This document shows, piece after piece, positions 9,121 through 19,122 of a stretch of 64,000 nucleotides of DNA (position 1 is its first letter; each line of letters starts with the position of its first letter). Location of the stretch: positions 3,135,208 through 3,199,207 of the forward strand of contig NZ_KQ031391.1 of the NCBI RefSeq assembly GCF_000966285.1, given 5' to 3'. The stretch comes from Pseudofrankia sp. DC12 (GTDB taxonomy: Bacteria; Actinomycetota; Actinomycetes; Frankiales; Frankiaceae). Below the pieces are notes generated by a model that was not told where the DNA came from, did not search any database, and saw nothing but the letters and a program-made list of their open reading frames with translations. The position numbers were made by a program, and so were the translations under genes.

Positions 9121-10182
9121 TCAGGCAGTCGACCACGAGTGTCCCGAAACCTCCGACATAAACTCCCGAATCCTCGACAGATACTCATCCCACGAGCGCG
9201 ATCTAGCGACGGCTCGACGATCCGACGCGATCGACTCAGCGCGTTTCGGCTCTCCAAGCAACGACCCAACAGCTTCCCCCAGCGCCAGATAATCAGCTGC
9301 CGGCACGAGTACACCAATCGCATCCTTGTAATCCGCCAGCCCACGCACATCGGACGCGACTACTGGCGTCTCCGCCATGATCGCCGTCATAAGCCGCACG
9401 TGGCCCGCGCTCACGAATCGCTCCTGCAACGCCAAGATGTAAACGCTAGCCCGTCTCACTTCGGCCCAATGCTCATCTTCGCTGATATCGACGAGAATCC
9501 GCGCCGTCGAAGGCGCGGCGGCCAGCACCCTCTGATATTCGGCTTGCCCACAGATCAGCGTTACCTTCCATGAGTAGGCGCTAGCAGCCCGGCATACCGT
9601 TTCCCAGTCACACGAGTTCCGACCGGACGCCACCACACCGCTCCTCTCGCCGTATGGAATCGGCGTTACATCCCGATCCAGACGACCCTCCAGTGGCCAC
9701 GGAATGAATTTAAAACGCTCGATTGCAATCCCAAACGCCTGTGAATAGTAATCGGCTTCCCACGAGGACAGCACGTGACATGCCGCCACCGATCGCGGCA
9801 GAACTATCCGATACATCTGACGTACAGCCATCCCCTTACGTCCCGGCCGAACGCCCGGAAGAAACTCGAGGAGCACGATACGCCGCCGGCCAGTGATCGC
9901 CTCAAGGAGGCAAAGCAACACCAGGCCAGCCGCAGTCTGGAAACCCTCGCTGGTTACCACACAATCGTAGAAAAAGCTCTCGCGAAAGATCTGAAGAGTC
10001 CGCACAATCGCCGATCTCTTCTTATCGCCTTGCGCGACATATCTCCTCGCACCAAGAGCATCGGCATACCAGGTTGTCACATAAATCTTCTTCGACTTTC
10101 GACCGCGAGACCATCGCATCATCGCAGGGCTTCTCCCATCTCTTTTCTGAACCAGACATCCGGCCTCGAGTACCTTAGACAT
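9121..10182 (-). CDS. Glycosyltransferase, GT4/GT1-like
   Basis: A 353-residue predicted glycosyltransferase, the last gene of the minus exopolysaccharide operon. The C-terminal half has the GT-B layout: a strand-like ILVDISEDE region, a stretch around FVSAGHVRLMTAIMAETPVV, then DVRGLADY. That is a weak match to the donor-binding E-x7-E region. The ATG at 10182 is supported by GAGGT six bases upstream. The gene lies 97 bases downstream of the flippase. Base composition is less GC-rich than flanking housekeeping genes. The acceptor and donor are unknown; the role is inferred mostly from operon context. Confidence 0.68.
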   Translation of the reverse strand: MSKVLEAGCLVQKRDGRSPAMMRWSRGRKSKKIYVTTWYADALGARRYVAQGDKKRSAIVRTLQIFRESFFYDCVVTSEGFQTAAGLVLLCLLEAITGRRRIVLLEFLPGVRPGRKGMAVRQMYRIVLPRSVAACHVLSSWEADYYSQAFGIAIERFKFIPWPLEGRLDRDVTPIPYGERSGVVASGRNSCDWETVCRAASAYSWKVTLICGQAEYQRVLAAAPSTARILVDISEDEHWAEVRRASVYILALQERFVSAGHVRLMTAIMAETPVVASDVRGLADYKDAIGVLVPAADYLALGEAVGSLLGEPKRAESIASDRRAVARSRSWDEYLSRIREFMSEVSGHSWSTA

Positions 10183-10279
10183 AGCCCCACCTCACGCTAT
10201 CAAGTCCTATTCGCACTCTCCCGAAGTCATCGATACTATTCACTACACACTCAGTCGCGCCGAAGCGACTCCATTCCCA

Positions 10280-11818
10280 TCAACCAGCATCCACCGAAAC
10301 TTGCGCACTGCCCCCTCCAGCGGCATAACGACGAGATCCTGCGCGATAACCAAGAACGCTTCCGCACAACAAGACTGTCGAGACTGCGACGCTAACTAGA
10401 GGACCATACCTGCGCCCGACCATTACTGCATAAACGAGCAGGCAGCCGAAAAGAATCTGCACTACCAACGTGCGATTCGCAAGCCGCACCCTAAGTCGCC
10501 GGAGAAGAACCAGACCAGCAACTATGGTGCTACCAGCTTCACTCAAGAGCAGTGAAAGTCCCGCACCACCCGCGCCGTGACTCCGGTCCAGACCCACGTT
10601 GCCCACCACGTTCAATATCAAGAAGCCGACACTAGATACAAATAGGATCCGCTCACGTCCACCCAGTATCAGCGAAACCGAGAGGCCAGTATTGACGAAC
10701 GAGAAACTTGTCGCCGCGACCATAAGAAGGAGAGCCGAGGCACCTGACGCATAATCGGCACCGCCGAAGGTTCTCAAAATATACTGCGAAAAGGGCCCGA
10801 CACTCGCCCACAACGCGAATGCGCCAAAGCAAAGTAGATTCATCAGCTTCGACACACGCCTCACGAACATACCGTCGCTGCTCTTCGCCGCTTCGGAGAG
10901 CGATGCAAACGAACTCGAAACGGCAAGATTCGGAACAGCCCCCAAAGCGCCGATGACTCGGTAGCAAAGTGCGTAAAGACCGGTCTCTTCGCCGGTCGAT
11001 ACGACTGACAGAATTATCGCATCTGCCCTGAAATACAAGGTCCCAACCAAAGCGCTCGCGCCTATCGGGACTGCCGCCTTCAATATTTTGGCCCAGGCGT
11101 GAACATCCCAGTTCGGCGGAGTGTGCTCCAGCCGTCTAGCGCTCGCATACACCACGATCAATTTCGCACAGGCGGCGACTCCAACTGTTACAACGAACGT
11201 CCAAGAAGGCCAGCCACACCGGACGGCCAGCACCGCCGCACCGAGCGTGATCAAACTCGAAAGAACATCCCCGACGAGGGAGCCACGGAAGTCATGATGA
11301 AATTGGAAGATCGGAATGTAGCACGCGCTAACGGTATACGCAACAATATAAGGCGCCGTAACCGCGACCAGTCGACCGGTCGACCCAGGATTCCACCCAT
11401 AGACGAGACCCCCGACGGCGCTGGCCAAGAGTGCGAGTGGTACCGCGTATGCGATTGAAAGCCCGACGCTGCCGGACACGATCTTCCTTAGCAACTCCGC
11501 GTCGCTGCCGCCTTCGCGCAAAGCCACCGCATTTACGCCGAAATCTGAAAGTCCGGTACAAAGAGAGGCCACAGCAAGCGCTGCCGTAACCGAGCCGTAA
11601 GCCGAAGGACCTAGATACCGAGACGATATTCCAACGTAAACCAGCGCCAGGAGGGTCGTCACCAACCTCGCGAGCGCTTGGTGACCGAAGGCCCGCATGA
11701 TCCGTCGAGACGTGGCACGTCGTCTAGGCTGCCGATGCCGTCCCCGACTCATCGGAGTCGAGTTCCGACCCTCATCGGCAGCCGAACTGACCACCGTACG
11801 CACCAACCTCACGCCCAT
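10280..11818 (-). CDS. Polysaccharide flippase (Wzx/MATE-like)
   Basis: Predicted multi-pass membrane protein of up to 512 residues with about 12-14 hydrophobic segments and the N-terminal signature of oligosaccharide flippases (ALARLVTTLLALVYVGISSRYLGPSAYG). It would move the lipid-linked repeat unit across the membrane. The start is uncertain: ATG 11818 gives a basic 40-residue extension, while ATG 11752 and ATG 11698 are alternatives nearer the first helix. It sits in the same operon as a polymerase and a chain-length kinase, which supports a Wzx/Wzy pathway. Confidence 0.87.
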   Translation of the reverse strand: MGVRLVRTVVSSAADEGRNSTPMSRGRHRQPRRRATSRRIMRAFGHQALARLVTTLLALVYVGISSRYLGPSAYGSVTAALAVASLCTGLSDFGVNAVALREGGSDAELLRKIVSGSVGLSIAYAVPLALLASAVGGLVYGWNPGSTGRLVAVTAPYIVAYTVSACYIPIFQFHHDFRGSLVGDVLSSLITLGAAVLAVRCGWPSWTFVVTVGVAACAKLIVVYASARRLEHTPPNWDVHAWAKILKAAVPIGASALVGTLYFRADAIILSVVSTGEETGLYALCYRVIGALGAVPNLAVSSSFASLSEAAKSSDGMFVRRVSKLMNLLCFGAFALWASVGPFSQYILRTFGGADYASGASALLLMVAATSFSFVNTGLSVSLILGGRERILFVSSVGFLILNVVGNVGLDRSHGAGGAGLSLLLSEAGSTIVAGLVLLRRLRVRLANRTLVVQILFGCLLVYAVMVGRRYGPLVSVAVSTVLLCGSVLGYRAGSRRYAAGGGSAQVSVDAG

Positions 11819-11912
11819 TTCCGTTCATGGCCCGAGACGGACAACGGCCTTGGTCATCAGCCATGCCGGACTGCCGACTCGATGTCGATTCGGAACCTCT
11901 ACACCCAGTGAG

Positions 11913-12923
11913 CTAATTCTCAAGGAGCGCCATGTAGGAACTTACCATTGTCTCAGCCGAGTATCTTCTGTTTACATGTGACGCCAGCTCATCTTGAAAC
12001 CCAGTCCTCTTTCCGTCGTGACGTCGAATTAGATCGATCCAAGCGGAACGTCCCGGCTCCACCGCGGCACACATCGGCAAACCATCAAGCATCTCACCGA
12101 CCGCGCCGACGCGCGAAGCCAACACAGGAGTACCTACCGCAAGACTTTCCAGAATCACCATTGGAAACGCCTCCCAGAGAGACGGAACGACCAGCCAATC
12201 ACTCCGCGCGATGGCGCCCAAAGGGTCATTAGTCGCGCCTTCCCAGCTCACATTGCGCGCCGCGGCGAAACCATCTTGGAGGCTACCTGTGAGCGGGCCA
12301 TCGCCATAAATTTTCAGCACACTCGAACCGGCCTGGGACTCTTCCCACGCCGCCAAAAATGGCCCGAGCCCCTTTTGCTCCGTGATCCGACCGACAAAAG
12401 CGAACTCGGTTAGACCGCTTTCCACTACTCGAGGATTAGAGATCGCCACCGATGGAAGACCGTTCGCCACCACCGCCACGTTCTTCGCTGCAGTCGAACG
12501 CATAAGATGCCGACCGTGTCCCTCGCTGAGCGCCACCACCACGTCCGCGAATCCCAAACATCTAGCAAGATCTCGAGGATACCGATGATGGCGCTGACCA
12601 GGACGATCCGGGAAAGCATGGTGACTGGCTGCGACCCATTTCCGCGCGCGCCCACTCCTACGCATCGTCATACCAACAAGCATCTCGGTGCGAGTAACTC
12701 CCGTTATCACGACATCGGCCCGCTCCTCAATTAGCACTGTTACGGTTGGGCGCTGGCGCCGCAGGACTACTCCTGCATCAAGACCGCTTGACATCGGGCC
12801 GATGCCCTGCAGGCAAAGCAGATCGACAGCGAAGCCCTGACGAAATAGGCCATTAGCGAGAAGTACCCGTTGGCGCTCAGCTCCGCCGATTCCAAGCGTG
12901 TTGGTTGTGACGAGGACCTTCAT
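11913..12923 (-). CDS. Glycosyltransferase family 4
   Basis: A 336-residue GT-B enzyme. The N-terminus MKVLVTTNTLGIGGAERQ carries the GGAE motif typical of GT4. The C-terminal half has FVGRITEQKG, the phosphate-binding strand KIYGDGP and the catalytic-type region PSLWEAFPMVILES. The ATG at 12923 is well supported: it overlaps the upstream gene stop by four bases (ATGA) and AAGGAGGT lies ten bases before it. It probably adds one sugar to the repeat unit on the cytoplasmic face. Confidence 0.88.
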   Translation of the reverse strand: MKVLVTTNTLGIGGAERQRVLLANGLFRQGFAVDLLCLQGIGPMSSGLDAGVVLRRQRPTVTVLIEERADVVITGVTRTEMLVGMTMRRSGRARKWVAASHHAFPDRPGQRHHRYPRDLARCLGFADVVVALSEGHGRHLMRSTAAKNVAVVANGLPSVAISNPRVVESGLTEFAFVGRITEQKGLGPFLAAWEESQAGSSVLKIYGDGPLTGSLQDGFAAARNVSWEGATNDPLGAIARSDWLVVPSLWEAFPMVILESLAVGTPVLASRVGAVGEMLDGLPMCAAVEPGRSAWIDLIRRHDGKRTGFQDELASHVNRRYSAETMVSSYMALLEN

Positions 12924-13957
12924 CCGAGATCCGACCTCCTTCCTGATAGCTCGTCTAGGAGACGTCGCGCGACCTCCGATGCGGACCACTCGTTCTGGTA
13001 CCGCAGCCGTGCCTCGGCACCAAGTCGGACAGCAACGTCGACGTCACTCAGCCTGTTAAACGCGTCAACAAGGCCGCCTGAATTCGCGAGGTTCACAATA
13101 GGCGCGCCGGGAGCCTGATATTCGGGAAGGCCGCCGACATTGCTAACAATGCTGCACACCGAGTGCTGCGCTGCGAGAACTTGCACCCCGCTCTGGCTCG
13201 CACTCGTGTAGAGGCTCACGTTGGCTTTAGCCCTCCGGAGCACCGGGAGCAAAGAACTATATGGTTGATCAGCTGAAATCCAGACGACATTAGCCCACTG
13301 AGCACCGCTTACCCCATGATCAGTCGGAGTTCCCGTCACGATGAGCCGATCGCCCTTATAGCCCTCGGACCCAACATGCACCGACCAAGCTTCGAGAACG
13401 GTGCGAACATTTTTATAGGGTCTCGCTCGTCCGAAGCAGACGAAGTCGCGGCGATCAGTTGCCGGATCGGGGACAGCACCAAGATAGTCGCTTGTGAGCG
13501 GCAGACGCATTAGCGGCTTTCCAGTGCCTCGAAGCTGGAGAGCAACCGACTCGCTAAAGCAAGCAAGCAAGGAAGCCCGCTTCCGGAGAGACCGTCGCGA
13601 GAGTTCCTTCCAGCCAGTATACCGATGCGTCTCGTCATGGGGTACGGCGTCATGCACGGCCACTACCGCCGTGTCTGCCAAATCAATCAACGCATGACTA
13701 TACCGCGGATCCCAAGTCTCATCGACAACGACTGTGTCAAAGATGGTACTGCGCAACGTAGCCAGCTTACGCGCGAACCCGGCATTTCTGAGGTCTTTGA
13801 TTCGCGCCGGACCTACATAGATCGGGACGGACGAGATCGTTATCGAAGGCGCACGGCCGACGATTACCTGTACCGAATGTCCATGTTTAACGAGGGCTTC
13901 TGCGTGTGCGACCGCCAGGTCGGCAAACCAGGCAGACGCCAGCAAGAATCTAGCCAT
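12920..13957 (-). CDS. Glycosyltransferase family 4
   Basis: A 345-residue GT-B glycosyltransferase. It has VCFGRARPYKNV at the start of the donor domain, RLIVTG, and GVQVLAAQHSVCSIVSNVGGLPEY in place of the usual E-x7-E, so the acidic pair is degenerate. The start at 13957 overlaps the upstream GT2 gene by eight bases, and its stop overlaps the next start (ATGA). This shows a tightly packed operon. Role is inferred from fold and context; specificity is unknown. Confidence 0.82.
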   Translation of the reverse strand: MARFLLASAWFADLAVAHAEALVKHGHSVQVIVGRAPSITISSVPIYVGPARIKDLRNAGFARKLATLRSTIFDTVVVDETWDPRYSHALIDLADTAVVAVHDAVPHDETHRYTGWKELSRRSLRKRASLLACFSESVALQLRGTGKPLMRLPLTSDYLGAVPDPATDRRDFVCFGRARPYKNVRTVLEAWSVHVGSEGYKGDRLIVTGTPTDHGVSGAQWANVVWISADQPYSSLLPVLRRAKANVSLYTSASQSGVQVLAAQHSVCSIVSNVGGLPEYQAPGAPIVNLANSGGLVDAFNRLSDVDVAVRLGAEARLRYQNEWSASEVARRLLDELSGRRSDLG

Positions 13958-14831
13958 GGAGACTGGTTCCCCTCGCCGTATGCAAGCCTATCCCCGATGC
14001 CAAACCTCGGACGATATTCCACGCCTCGACCATCTCAGATCGACGTCGACGCACGGCTCCTCGAATCGCGCGTCCGCAGGCGTCCAACGCGATTTCTCCG
14101 ACCGTTCGTCTCCTGACGCTCCTCGAAAACCACTTTCGAGCAAGAAGATATCTGTTCCTCGCGGCGTAGAAGACCGGCATTCCGTCAGTTGTCTGACTTG
14201 CTTTCGCGCTCTCCACCAAGAGGATCTTCCGACCCATCTTGCGCACGGTTAGACACAGGTCGACGTCTTCGTAATACAAAAAGTATTGAGTGTCGATCGA
14301 AGTCCGCTCCAGGATCTCCCTACGAACGAGGATTGCTGCGCCATCAATCCAATCAACGCGTGAAGTTCCACATGCGCGCGCGTTACGGTAATGGCCGATT
14401 CTGCACCTCCCAGCATCGATCCACCCTCCCGCGCTGAAAACATCGCCGCTCGTGCGGCTCTTGAGAAGTGGCCCGGCAACCGCGCTTTCCGAATCCGATT
14501 CTAATGCCGAAATAAGATTTGAGAGCGCGCCGGGTTCCAGCTGGCAGTCGTGAGTCAAGAGAAGAAAATAGTCTGGCCGCAAACTCAGATTTCGTAGAAC
14601 CCCCAGATTCATACCAGCCGCATAACCACCGTTCCGATCTGAGGCCACGATCTCCACCGAGGGCCAGGATTCGAGCTGCTTTTCCAGAAGATCAAGTTCA
14701 TCGACTCCAGAATAGTTATCTACAACGGTCACCCAAGTAGGTATGACCGTCCCATCGAATAGGCACCTCACGACATTTGCCGTACCTGCTGCGCGCCGAT
14801 AATTGAGGATAATCGCGGATACGTGCGCCAT
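13950..14831 (-). CDS. Glycosyltransferase family 2 (rhamnosyltransferase-like)
   Basis: A 293-residue GT-A enzyme. It begins MAHVSAIILNYRR, followed by TWVTVVDNYSG, SDRNGGYAAGMNLG and LLLTHDCQLEPG, where THD replaces the usual D-x-D. YYEDVDLCLTVRKMG matches the ED motif before the acceptor region. This layout is typical of dTDP-rhamnosyl and related GT2 enzymes, which fits the nearby rml genes, but the donor is inferred. I chose the ATG at 14831, just upstream of the first beta strand and 17 bases after the preceding stop. Confidence 0.85.
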   Translation of the reverse strand: MAHVSAIILNYRRAAGTANVVRCLFDGTVIPTWVTVVDNYSGVDELDLLEKQLESWPSVEIVASDRNGGYAAGMNLGVLRNLSLRPDYFLLLTHDCQLEPGALSNLISALESDSESAVAGPLLKSRTSGDVFSAGGWIDAGRCRIGHYRNARACGTSRVDWIDGAAILVRREILERTSIDTQYFLYYEDVDLCLTVRKMGRKILLVESAKASQTTDGMPVFYAARNRYLLARKWFSRSVRRRTVGEIALDACGRAIRGAVRRRRSEMVEAWNIVRGLASGIGLHTARGTSLHG

Positions 14832-14848
14832 GCGGAGCGGCCCCAGTT

Positions 14849-15949
14849 CTACGACTTGTCTTCGATATCGGCCAGCTTGATATATGCCCCGTAGAGTCCC
14901 TGGTATATATTCCTCCCTTGCTCGAAGCTGAATTCGGTACACACCTTTGCGTACGCCGCCTGGCCGAATCTAACGGCGACGTCGTCATCGAGGAACTCGA
15001 TAATCGCATTCACCAAGCCTTTCTGATCACCGACGGCAACGAGGATGCCAGTATCCGCTAAGAGGGCAGGAGTTTCTCCGACTGGAGTCGCGATGCTTCC
15101 TCGGCCGTACGATCCGGCTTCCAACAGCGCCATCGGCAATCCCTCCGCTCGGCTCGGGAGAATGATTGCCCTAGACTGTCGAAAGATCTCAATGACGGTG
15201 TCGTGAGTACACTCCCCAAGCACAGTGCAGCCTTCCAGACCAATGAACACACCTGCCATACCTGCGTCCCGGCCGACGACAAGCAGCCTAGATGCCGGAG
15301 AATGCGCGACCACCTTTTCCCATGCTTGTGCAAGGACATCAGCGCCTTTTCGAGCGCCGACAGCGCCAGCGAATACAAACTGGTGACCTGATATTCCCAA
15401 CGGGGGCGACGGAGGAATTGGAACAAAATTCGGCAACACGTCGACAGCCCGATCCAACACTTTGGCGATCTGCTCGGCCTGTAGCGGCCCCAGGCAATAG
15501 ATATCGTCAGCTGCCGCCAGAACCCCTCGCCCAAAAATAGAATTCGAGGCCAGAAAGTCGATGGAGCTACTACCATGTATTGTTACGATACATGCCGCAC
15601 CCTTAAGCTTTGCCAGCCACAGCAAGACGCCTTCCCTCACAAATGATCCACGCTGCGACAGATGTACATGCGTTAGCCATCGTTCCGGAGGCTGGCCTGT
15701 CAGCAAGACGTAGGCAGCCTGGCAAAACAGAACCGCCTTTTGTTGCGGCGACGCATCCGGCCGATAGCTTGCGACGTGAGATGCTTTATGATCGGTCATC
15801 TCGTGGATGTTTCGAATGACCGAACCAATACCACCGGGACCCGTTGGATCATCTCCAATGATGAGCACCGGAGCCAACTGAGTCCGGATCTTGGTGGGCC
15901 TCCATCGATTTACCTGCGGCCAGCTTCTGGTAAGCGATCTGATTCGCAC
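14849..15949 (-). CDS. Glycosyltransferase family 4
   Basis: A 366-residue GT-B enzyme with LIIGDDPTGPGGIGSVIRN near the N-terminus, IVTIHGSSSIDF in the acceptor domain, FAGAVGARKGADVL and LLVVGRDAG in the donor domain, and PSRAEGLPMALLEAG as the E-x7-E catalytic region. The GTG start at 15949 follows GGGAG with a six-base spacer. It lies 26 bases after the BY-kinase gene, in the same operon. Confidence 0.87.
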   Translation of the reverse strand: MRIRSLTRSWPQVNRWRPTKIRTQLAPVLIIGDDPTGPGGIGSVIRNIHEMTDHKASHVASYRPDASPQQKAVLFCQAAYVLLTGQPPERWLTHVHLSQRGSFVREGVLLWLAKLKGAACIVTIHGSSSIDFLASNSIFGRGVLAAADDIYCLGPLQAEQIAKVLDRAVDVLPNFVPIPPSPPLGISGHQFVFAGAVGARKGADVLAQAWEKVVAHSPASRLLVVGRDAGMAGVFIGLEGCTVLGECTHDTVIEIFRQSRAIILPSRAEGLPMALLEAGSYGRGSIATPVGETPALLADTGILVAVGDQKGLVNAIIEFLDDDVAVRFGQAAYAKVCTEFSFEQGRNIYQGLYGAYIKLADIEDKS

Positions 15950-15975
15950 CTCATGCTCCCGGACGATAGATTTAG

Positions 15976-17361
15976 CTAATGCCGTCCGTGGCGCGAGTAT
16001 GCGCCAACAGGCTCTTGCGAAGGCGCGGCACCGTAGTAGCCGCCGGCAGACGACTTACGCACGTGGTTACCGATCAGACCGAGGATATTGCCGCCGGCAG
16101 TTCTGACGATCTCGGTCGAGTTTCGGAGCTCATCTGACCGAGTTTTCCCAATATGAGTCACCAATAGGGCGCCACCCGTGACCCTTGCCAACAGCGCTGC
16201 ATCGGTGACGGGCAGGAGCGGTGAGGCATCAAAAATGACGAGGTAGCCGGCATTGATCAACTCATCGATCAAGGCCTGCAAGCGTTCGGAACTTAGAAGC
16301 TCGCTCGGATTCGGTGGCACGGGACCTGCAGCCAGAATGTAAAGGGACGCATTCTCCCGCCATTGCTGCAAGGCGTGATTGACTGAAACGTCACCGACGA
16401 GGACGTTCGTAAGTCCGACGCCGGCGGGCAACCCGAAGACGTCGGCGACTCGTGGCTTTCGTAGGTCGCCGTCGATGAGTACGACGTTTTCGCCAAGCTG
16501 TGCGATGGCGACCGCCAGGTTCGCCGTGACGAGAGTTTTGCCCTCCCCTGCGACCGAAGATGTGACCACAAAGCTCGACAGTTTTTTACCAACCGAAAGA
16601 AACCTTATGTTAGTGCGAAGGTGCCGGATCTCTTCCGCTCGAATGCTGCCTCGGATGCCTGCTACGAGTTCCCGCGAAGCAAATGAAGAGTCTTCGGAAA
16701 TTCCGCCAAGAACGGGCACATTTGTTATCTGGGCGGCTTGTTCGATGTCTCGGATCTTTCGGTCGAGACGGTACCTCAGAGTCGCGAAACTGATCCCCAA
16801 GATCAAGCCTATTATAAGTCCTAGCGCCACGTTTACCTTTGTCCGTGGCGAGACCGGCCTTTCAGGCAGGGTTGCCTTTCTTGTCACCGAAACTTGAACA
16901 GGAGATGATCCACCACTGTCTGGTTTCTCTATGTCCTGGATCACCGTCGGGAAGTTGTCGGCGATCGAATTGGCAATTGCCTGGGCGAGCTCAGGAGAGT
17001 GATCTTGGACTGCGACGTCCAGAAGCACGGTGTCAGTAGGCGATGAAGCAGAGATCAAGGAACCGATCGACTCTGTAGAAGTGGTAAGTTTGAGTTGAGA
17101 CTTCACCAGATCGGTCACTGCTGGACTGTTGACAATCTGAACGTAGGAGTGCATTCGCTCCGTGGTGAAGTTTCCACCTTGGTAAAGCGCGCTAATGTCG
17201 CCGGCTCCGTTAGCGACGGAGACGAACATTTGGATGTTCGCCCGGTAGATCTTGGGCTGATTTATCGAATAGAACCCGGCTGCGGCAGAACAAATTATCA
17301 CCAGGCTTAGCGCGGTTAGCCAGTGTGCTCGAACGGCGCGCAGGTATCCAAAAAGATTCAT
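15976..17361 (-). CDS. Fused Wzz/BY-kinase chain-length regulator
   Basis: Controls exopolysaccharide chain length and export by tyrosine autophosphorylation. The 461-residue protein has an N-terminal transmembrane Wzz domain (helix about 15-35), a second helix near KVNVALGLIIGLILG, and a cytosolic kinase domain with Walker A SSVAGEGKT (about 268), Walker A' VVLIDGDLRKP (about 294) and Walker B LVIFDASPL (about 371). The tyrosine tail is short, with YY and one more Tyr in the last 20 residues. ATG 17361 follows a strong GGGGGGA site. The domain order matches actinobacterial fused CpsC/CpsD proteins. The tyrosine phosphatase at 25706 is a plausible partner. Confidence 0.92.
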   Translation of the reverse strand: MNLFGYLRAVRAHWLTALSLVIICSAAAGFYSINQPKIYRANIQMFVSVANGAGDISALYQGGNFTTERMHSYVQIVNSPAVTDLVKSQLKLTTSTESIGSLISASSPTDTVLLDVAVQDHSPELAQAIANSIADNFPTVIQDIEKPDSGGSSPVQVSVTRKATLPERPVSPRTKVNVALGLIIGLILGISFATLRYRLDRKIRDIEQAAQITNVPVLGGISEDSSFASRELVAGIRGSIRAEEIRHLRTNIRFLSVGKKLSSFVVTSSVAGEGKTLVTANLAVAIAQLGENVVLIDGDLRKPRVADVFGLPAGVGLTNVLVGDVSVNHALQQWRENASLYILAAGPVPPNPSELLSSERLQALIDELINAGYLVIFDASPLLPVTDAALLARVTGGALLVTHIGKTRSDELRNSTEIVRTAGGNILGLIGNHVRKSSAGGYYGAAPSQEPVGAYSRHGRH

Positions 17362-17448
17362 TTTCCCCCCAGCCTTGGAGTCTGTGCGCCCGCGTTGCTT
17401 TTGCCGGTCACGGTACTCCATCAATATTTCGGAACTTTAACGCGGAGT

Positions 17449-19122
17449 TCAGATTAATTCGTTGGTCCAGCCGGGTTCTACGTCATGCGATTCCTGGTCC
17501 CGCGTTGGCGGGCCCGGCGGTATTCGCAGTACCTGCGTCTGATCGGGCCCGCGCATCGAGGTTAAGCCGCGGCCCGGGTGAATTTTGCGTCGACGTCGCA
17601 CTATCACTGGAGTAGGCCGCTCACTGCCAATAGATTCGCGATTTGTTCCGTCAATCAACTCAGAATCGAGTGCCTGGTCGGACGCGAGGCGGGTTTGCGC
17701 GGCCGCCAGTCCAAGCATTACCCCGAAGATGAGGTTATTTGAAGGATCCAGCGGCAAGGGTGCGACGAGGCAAACTACTAGGAACGCAGACGCAGCAGCT
17801 CCTACAGCCACTCCAGCCGGACGGTGGCTGCGAAGCGCCCACATAACAGACTTTCCAGCAAACCACAGGACGGCTGTCGCGCCAACGAGGCCCGCCTTCA
17901 CGGCGATCCATAGATAGAAATTATGCGCGTAAAACTGGCCGAGGGTCGCTTCGAAACTACTCGGATCGGTTCCCATTGGAGGCTTGTAGGCGTACCCCAG
18001 GCCATGGCCTATGACTGGGTTTTCATTGATGGCCCTCACGAGGTAAGTGTTCTCGAGAAGGCGGTACTGTGCTGAAGGGTCTGTCTGAATAGCCGATCCG
18101 CTCAGGCCTCCAAATACTCGTAGCTGGTAGGCCTGGATTTGGCTCGCCAAGTATTTTACAAGGGGATTTTCGGGAAGCGCGGCACGCAACAGTAGGTAGC
18201 TGGGGACGACGACTGCCAAGACGACTCCGGCTGCCGCTGTGATTCGTCGCAGCGTTTCGGATGACCGCATGGTTAGTAGCGTGAAGACAGCAGTTGCTGC
18301 CAAGGCGATTATTGAATTTCGCGAGAACGCCAAGAGTAGCAACACGAGCGATGGTGCGAGCCAGAACGAGAGGCGATTGACGGAAGGAGTAAAACCTGCT
18401 AGATAAAGCGCGAGCAATATGCATACAACGGCGAGCGCCAAGAACTGCGCGTTTCCCAGTACGCGCGTCGCGTCAGCCGCCACGTTATCGCCGAGGTGGG
18501 TGGTTTCCTCGCGGCCTGCGAGGCGGACTCCAAGAAGCGGGCCGAGCACAGCCATCGTCGCTGCCTCGACCAACGTCCAGCCCGCAACTTTCATCGCCGT
18601 TGCTTGGTGCTCGCTATTGATCACGCTCGCAGCTACATAATATCCCAGTGCCAAGTCGAGGAGGTGACTCTCGCGGAAAATTTGATTCGGCGAATTGGCT
18701 CGGTAGAATCCGAGTGCGATTGCAAGGCCGACGACCAGCACGAAGATTGATATCCATCGCGCGGCCTCGGCGCGTGGGCGCAGCGACCTCGCACAATAGA
18801 TCGCGGCAATCGTGAGGGTAATCTCATAGAAGTATATTATTTGGGGTTTCGGGTGGTGAATCGAGAGCCGAAGACTGTCTGGAAACGCTCCGAATGCTAA
18901 GACGATAGTAGCATAGATAGCGAGGTTCGGTTTCAAAACTAGTAGCGCTAGGGCGAACGCTGCGAAGATTAGATAAAGAAGGGTCATGTGGCGGGCAATA
19001 GAATAGCCGACCGCCAGTGCGGTCACGACTCCAGCAGGTGTCGAGACGTAATATGACTCTATTCTTCTTATTTGTCGGTTGGCGAGAGGCTGGAGTCCCG
19101 CGCTTGAACGGCTACCCGCCAT
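17449..19122 (-). CDS. O-antigen ligase/polymerase family (Wzy-like)
   Basis: A 557-residue membrane protein with about 11-12 hydrophobic helices. It has a large extracytoplasmic loop and the ligase/polymerase signature ENPVIGHGLGYAY followed by YAHNFYLWIAVKAGLVG. The last 90 residues are hydrophilic and basic. It probably polymerises the flipped repeat units. The start overlaps the end of the upstream gene by 11 bases. The paired flippase and BY-kinase in the same operon favour Wzy over WaaL. Confidence 0.88.
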   Translation of the reverse strand: MAGSRSSAGLQPLANRQIRRIESYYVSTPAGVVTALAVGYSIARHMTLLYLIFAAFALALLVLKPNLAIYATIVLAFGAFPDSLRLSIHHPKPQIIYFYEITLTIAAIYCARSLRPRAEAARWISIFVLVVGLAIALGFYRANSPNQIFRESHLLDLALGYYVAASVINSEHQATAMKVAGWTLVEAATMAVLGPLLGVRLAGREETTHLGDNVAADATRVLGNAQFLALAVVCILLALYLAGFTPSVNRLSFWLAPSLVLLLLAFSRNSIIALAATAVFTLLTMRSSETLRRITAAAGVVLAVVVPSYLLLRAALPENPLVKYLASQIQAYQLRVFGGLSGSAIQTDPSAQYRLLENTYLVRAINENPVIGHGLGYAYKPPMGTDPSSFEATLGQFYAHNFYLWIAVKAGLVGATAVLWFAGKSVMWALRSHRPAGVAVGAAASAFLVVCLVAPLPLDPSNNLIFGVMLGLAAAQTRLASDQALDSELIDGTNRESIGSERPTPVIVRRRRKIHPGRGLTSMRGPDQTQVLRIPPGPPTRDQESHDVEPGWTNELI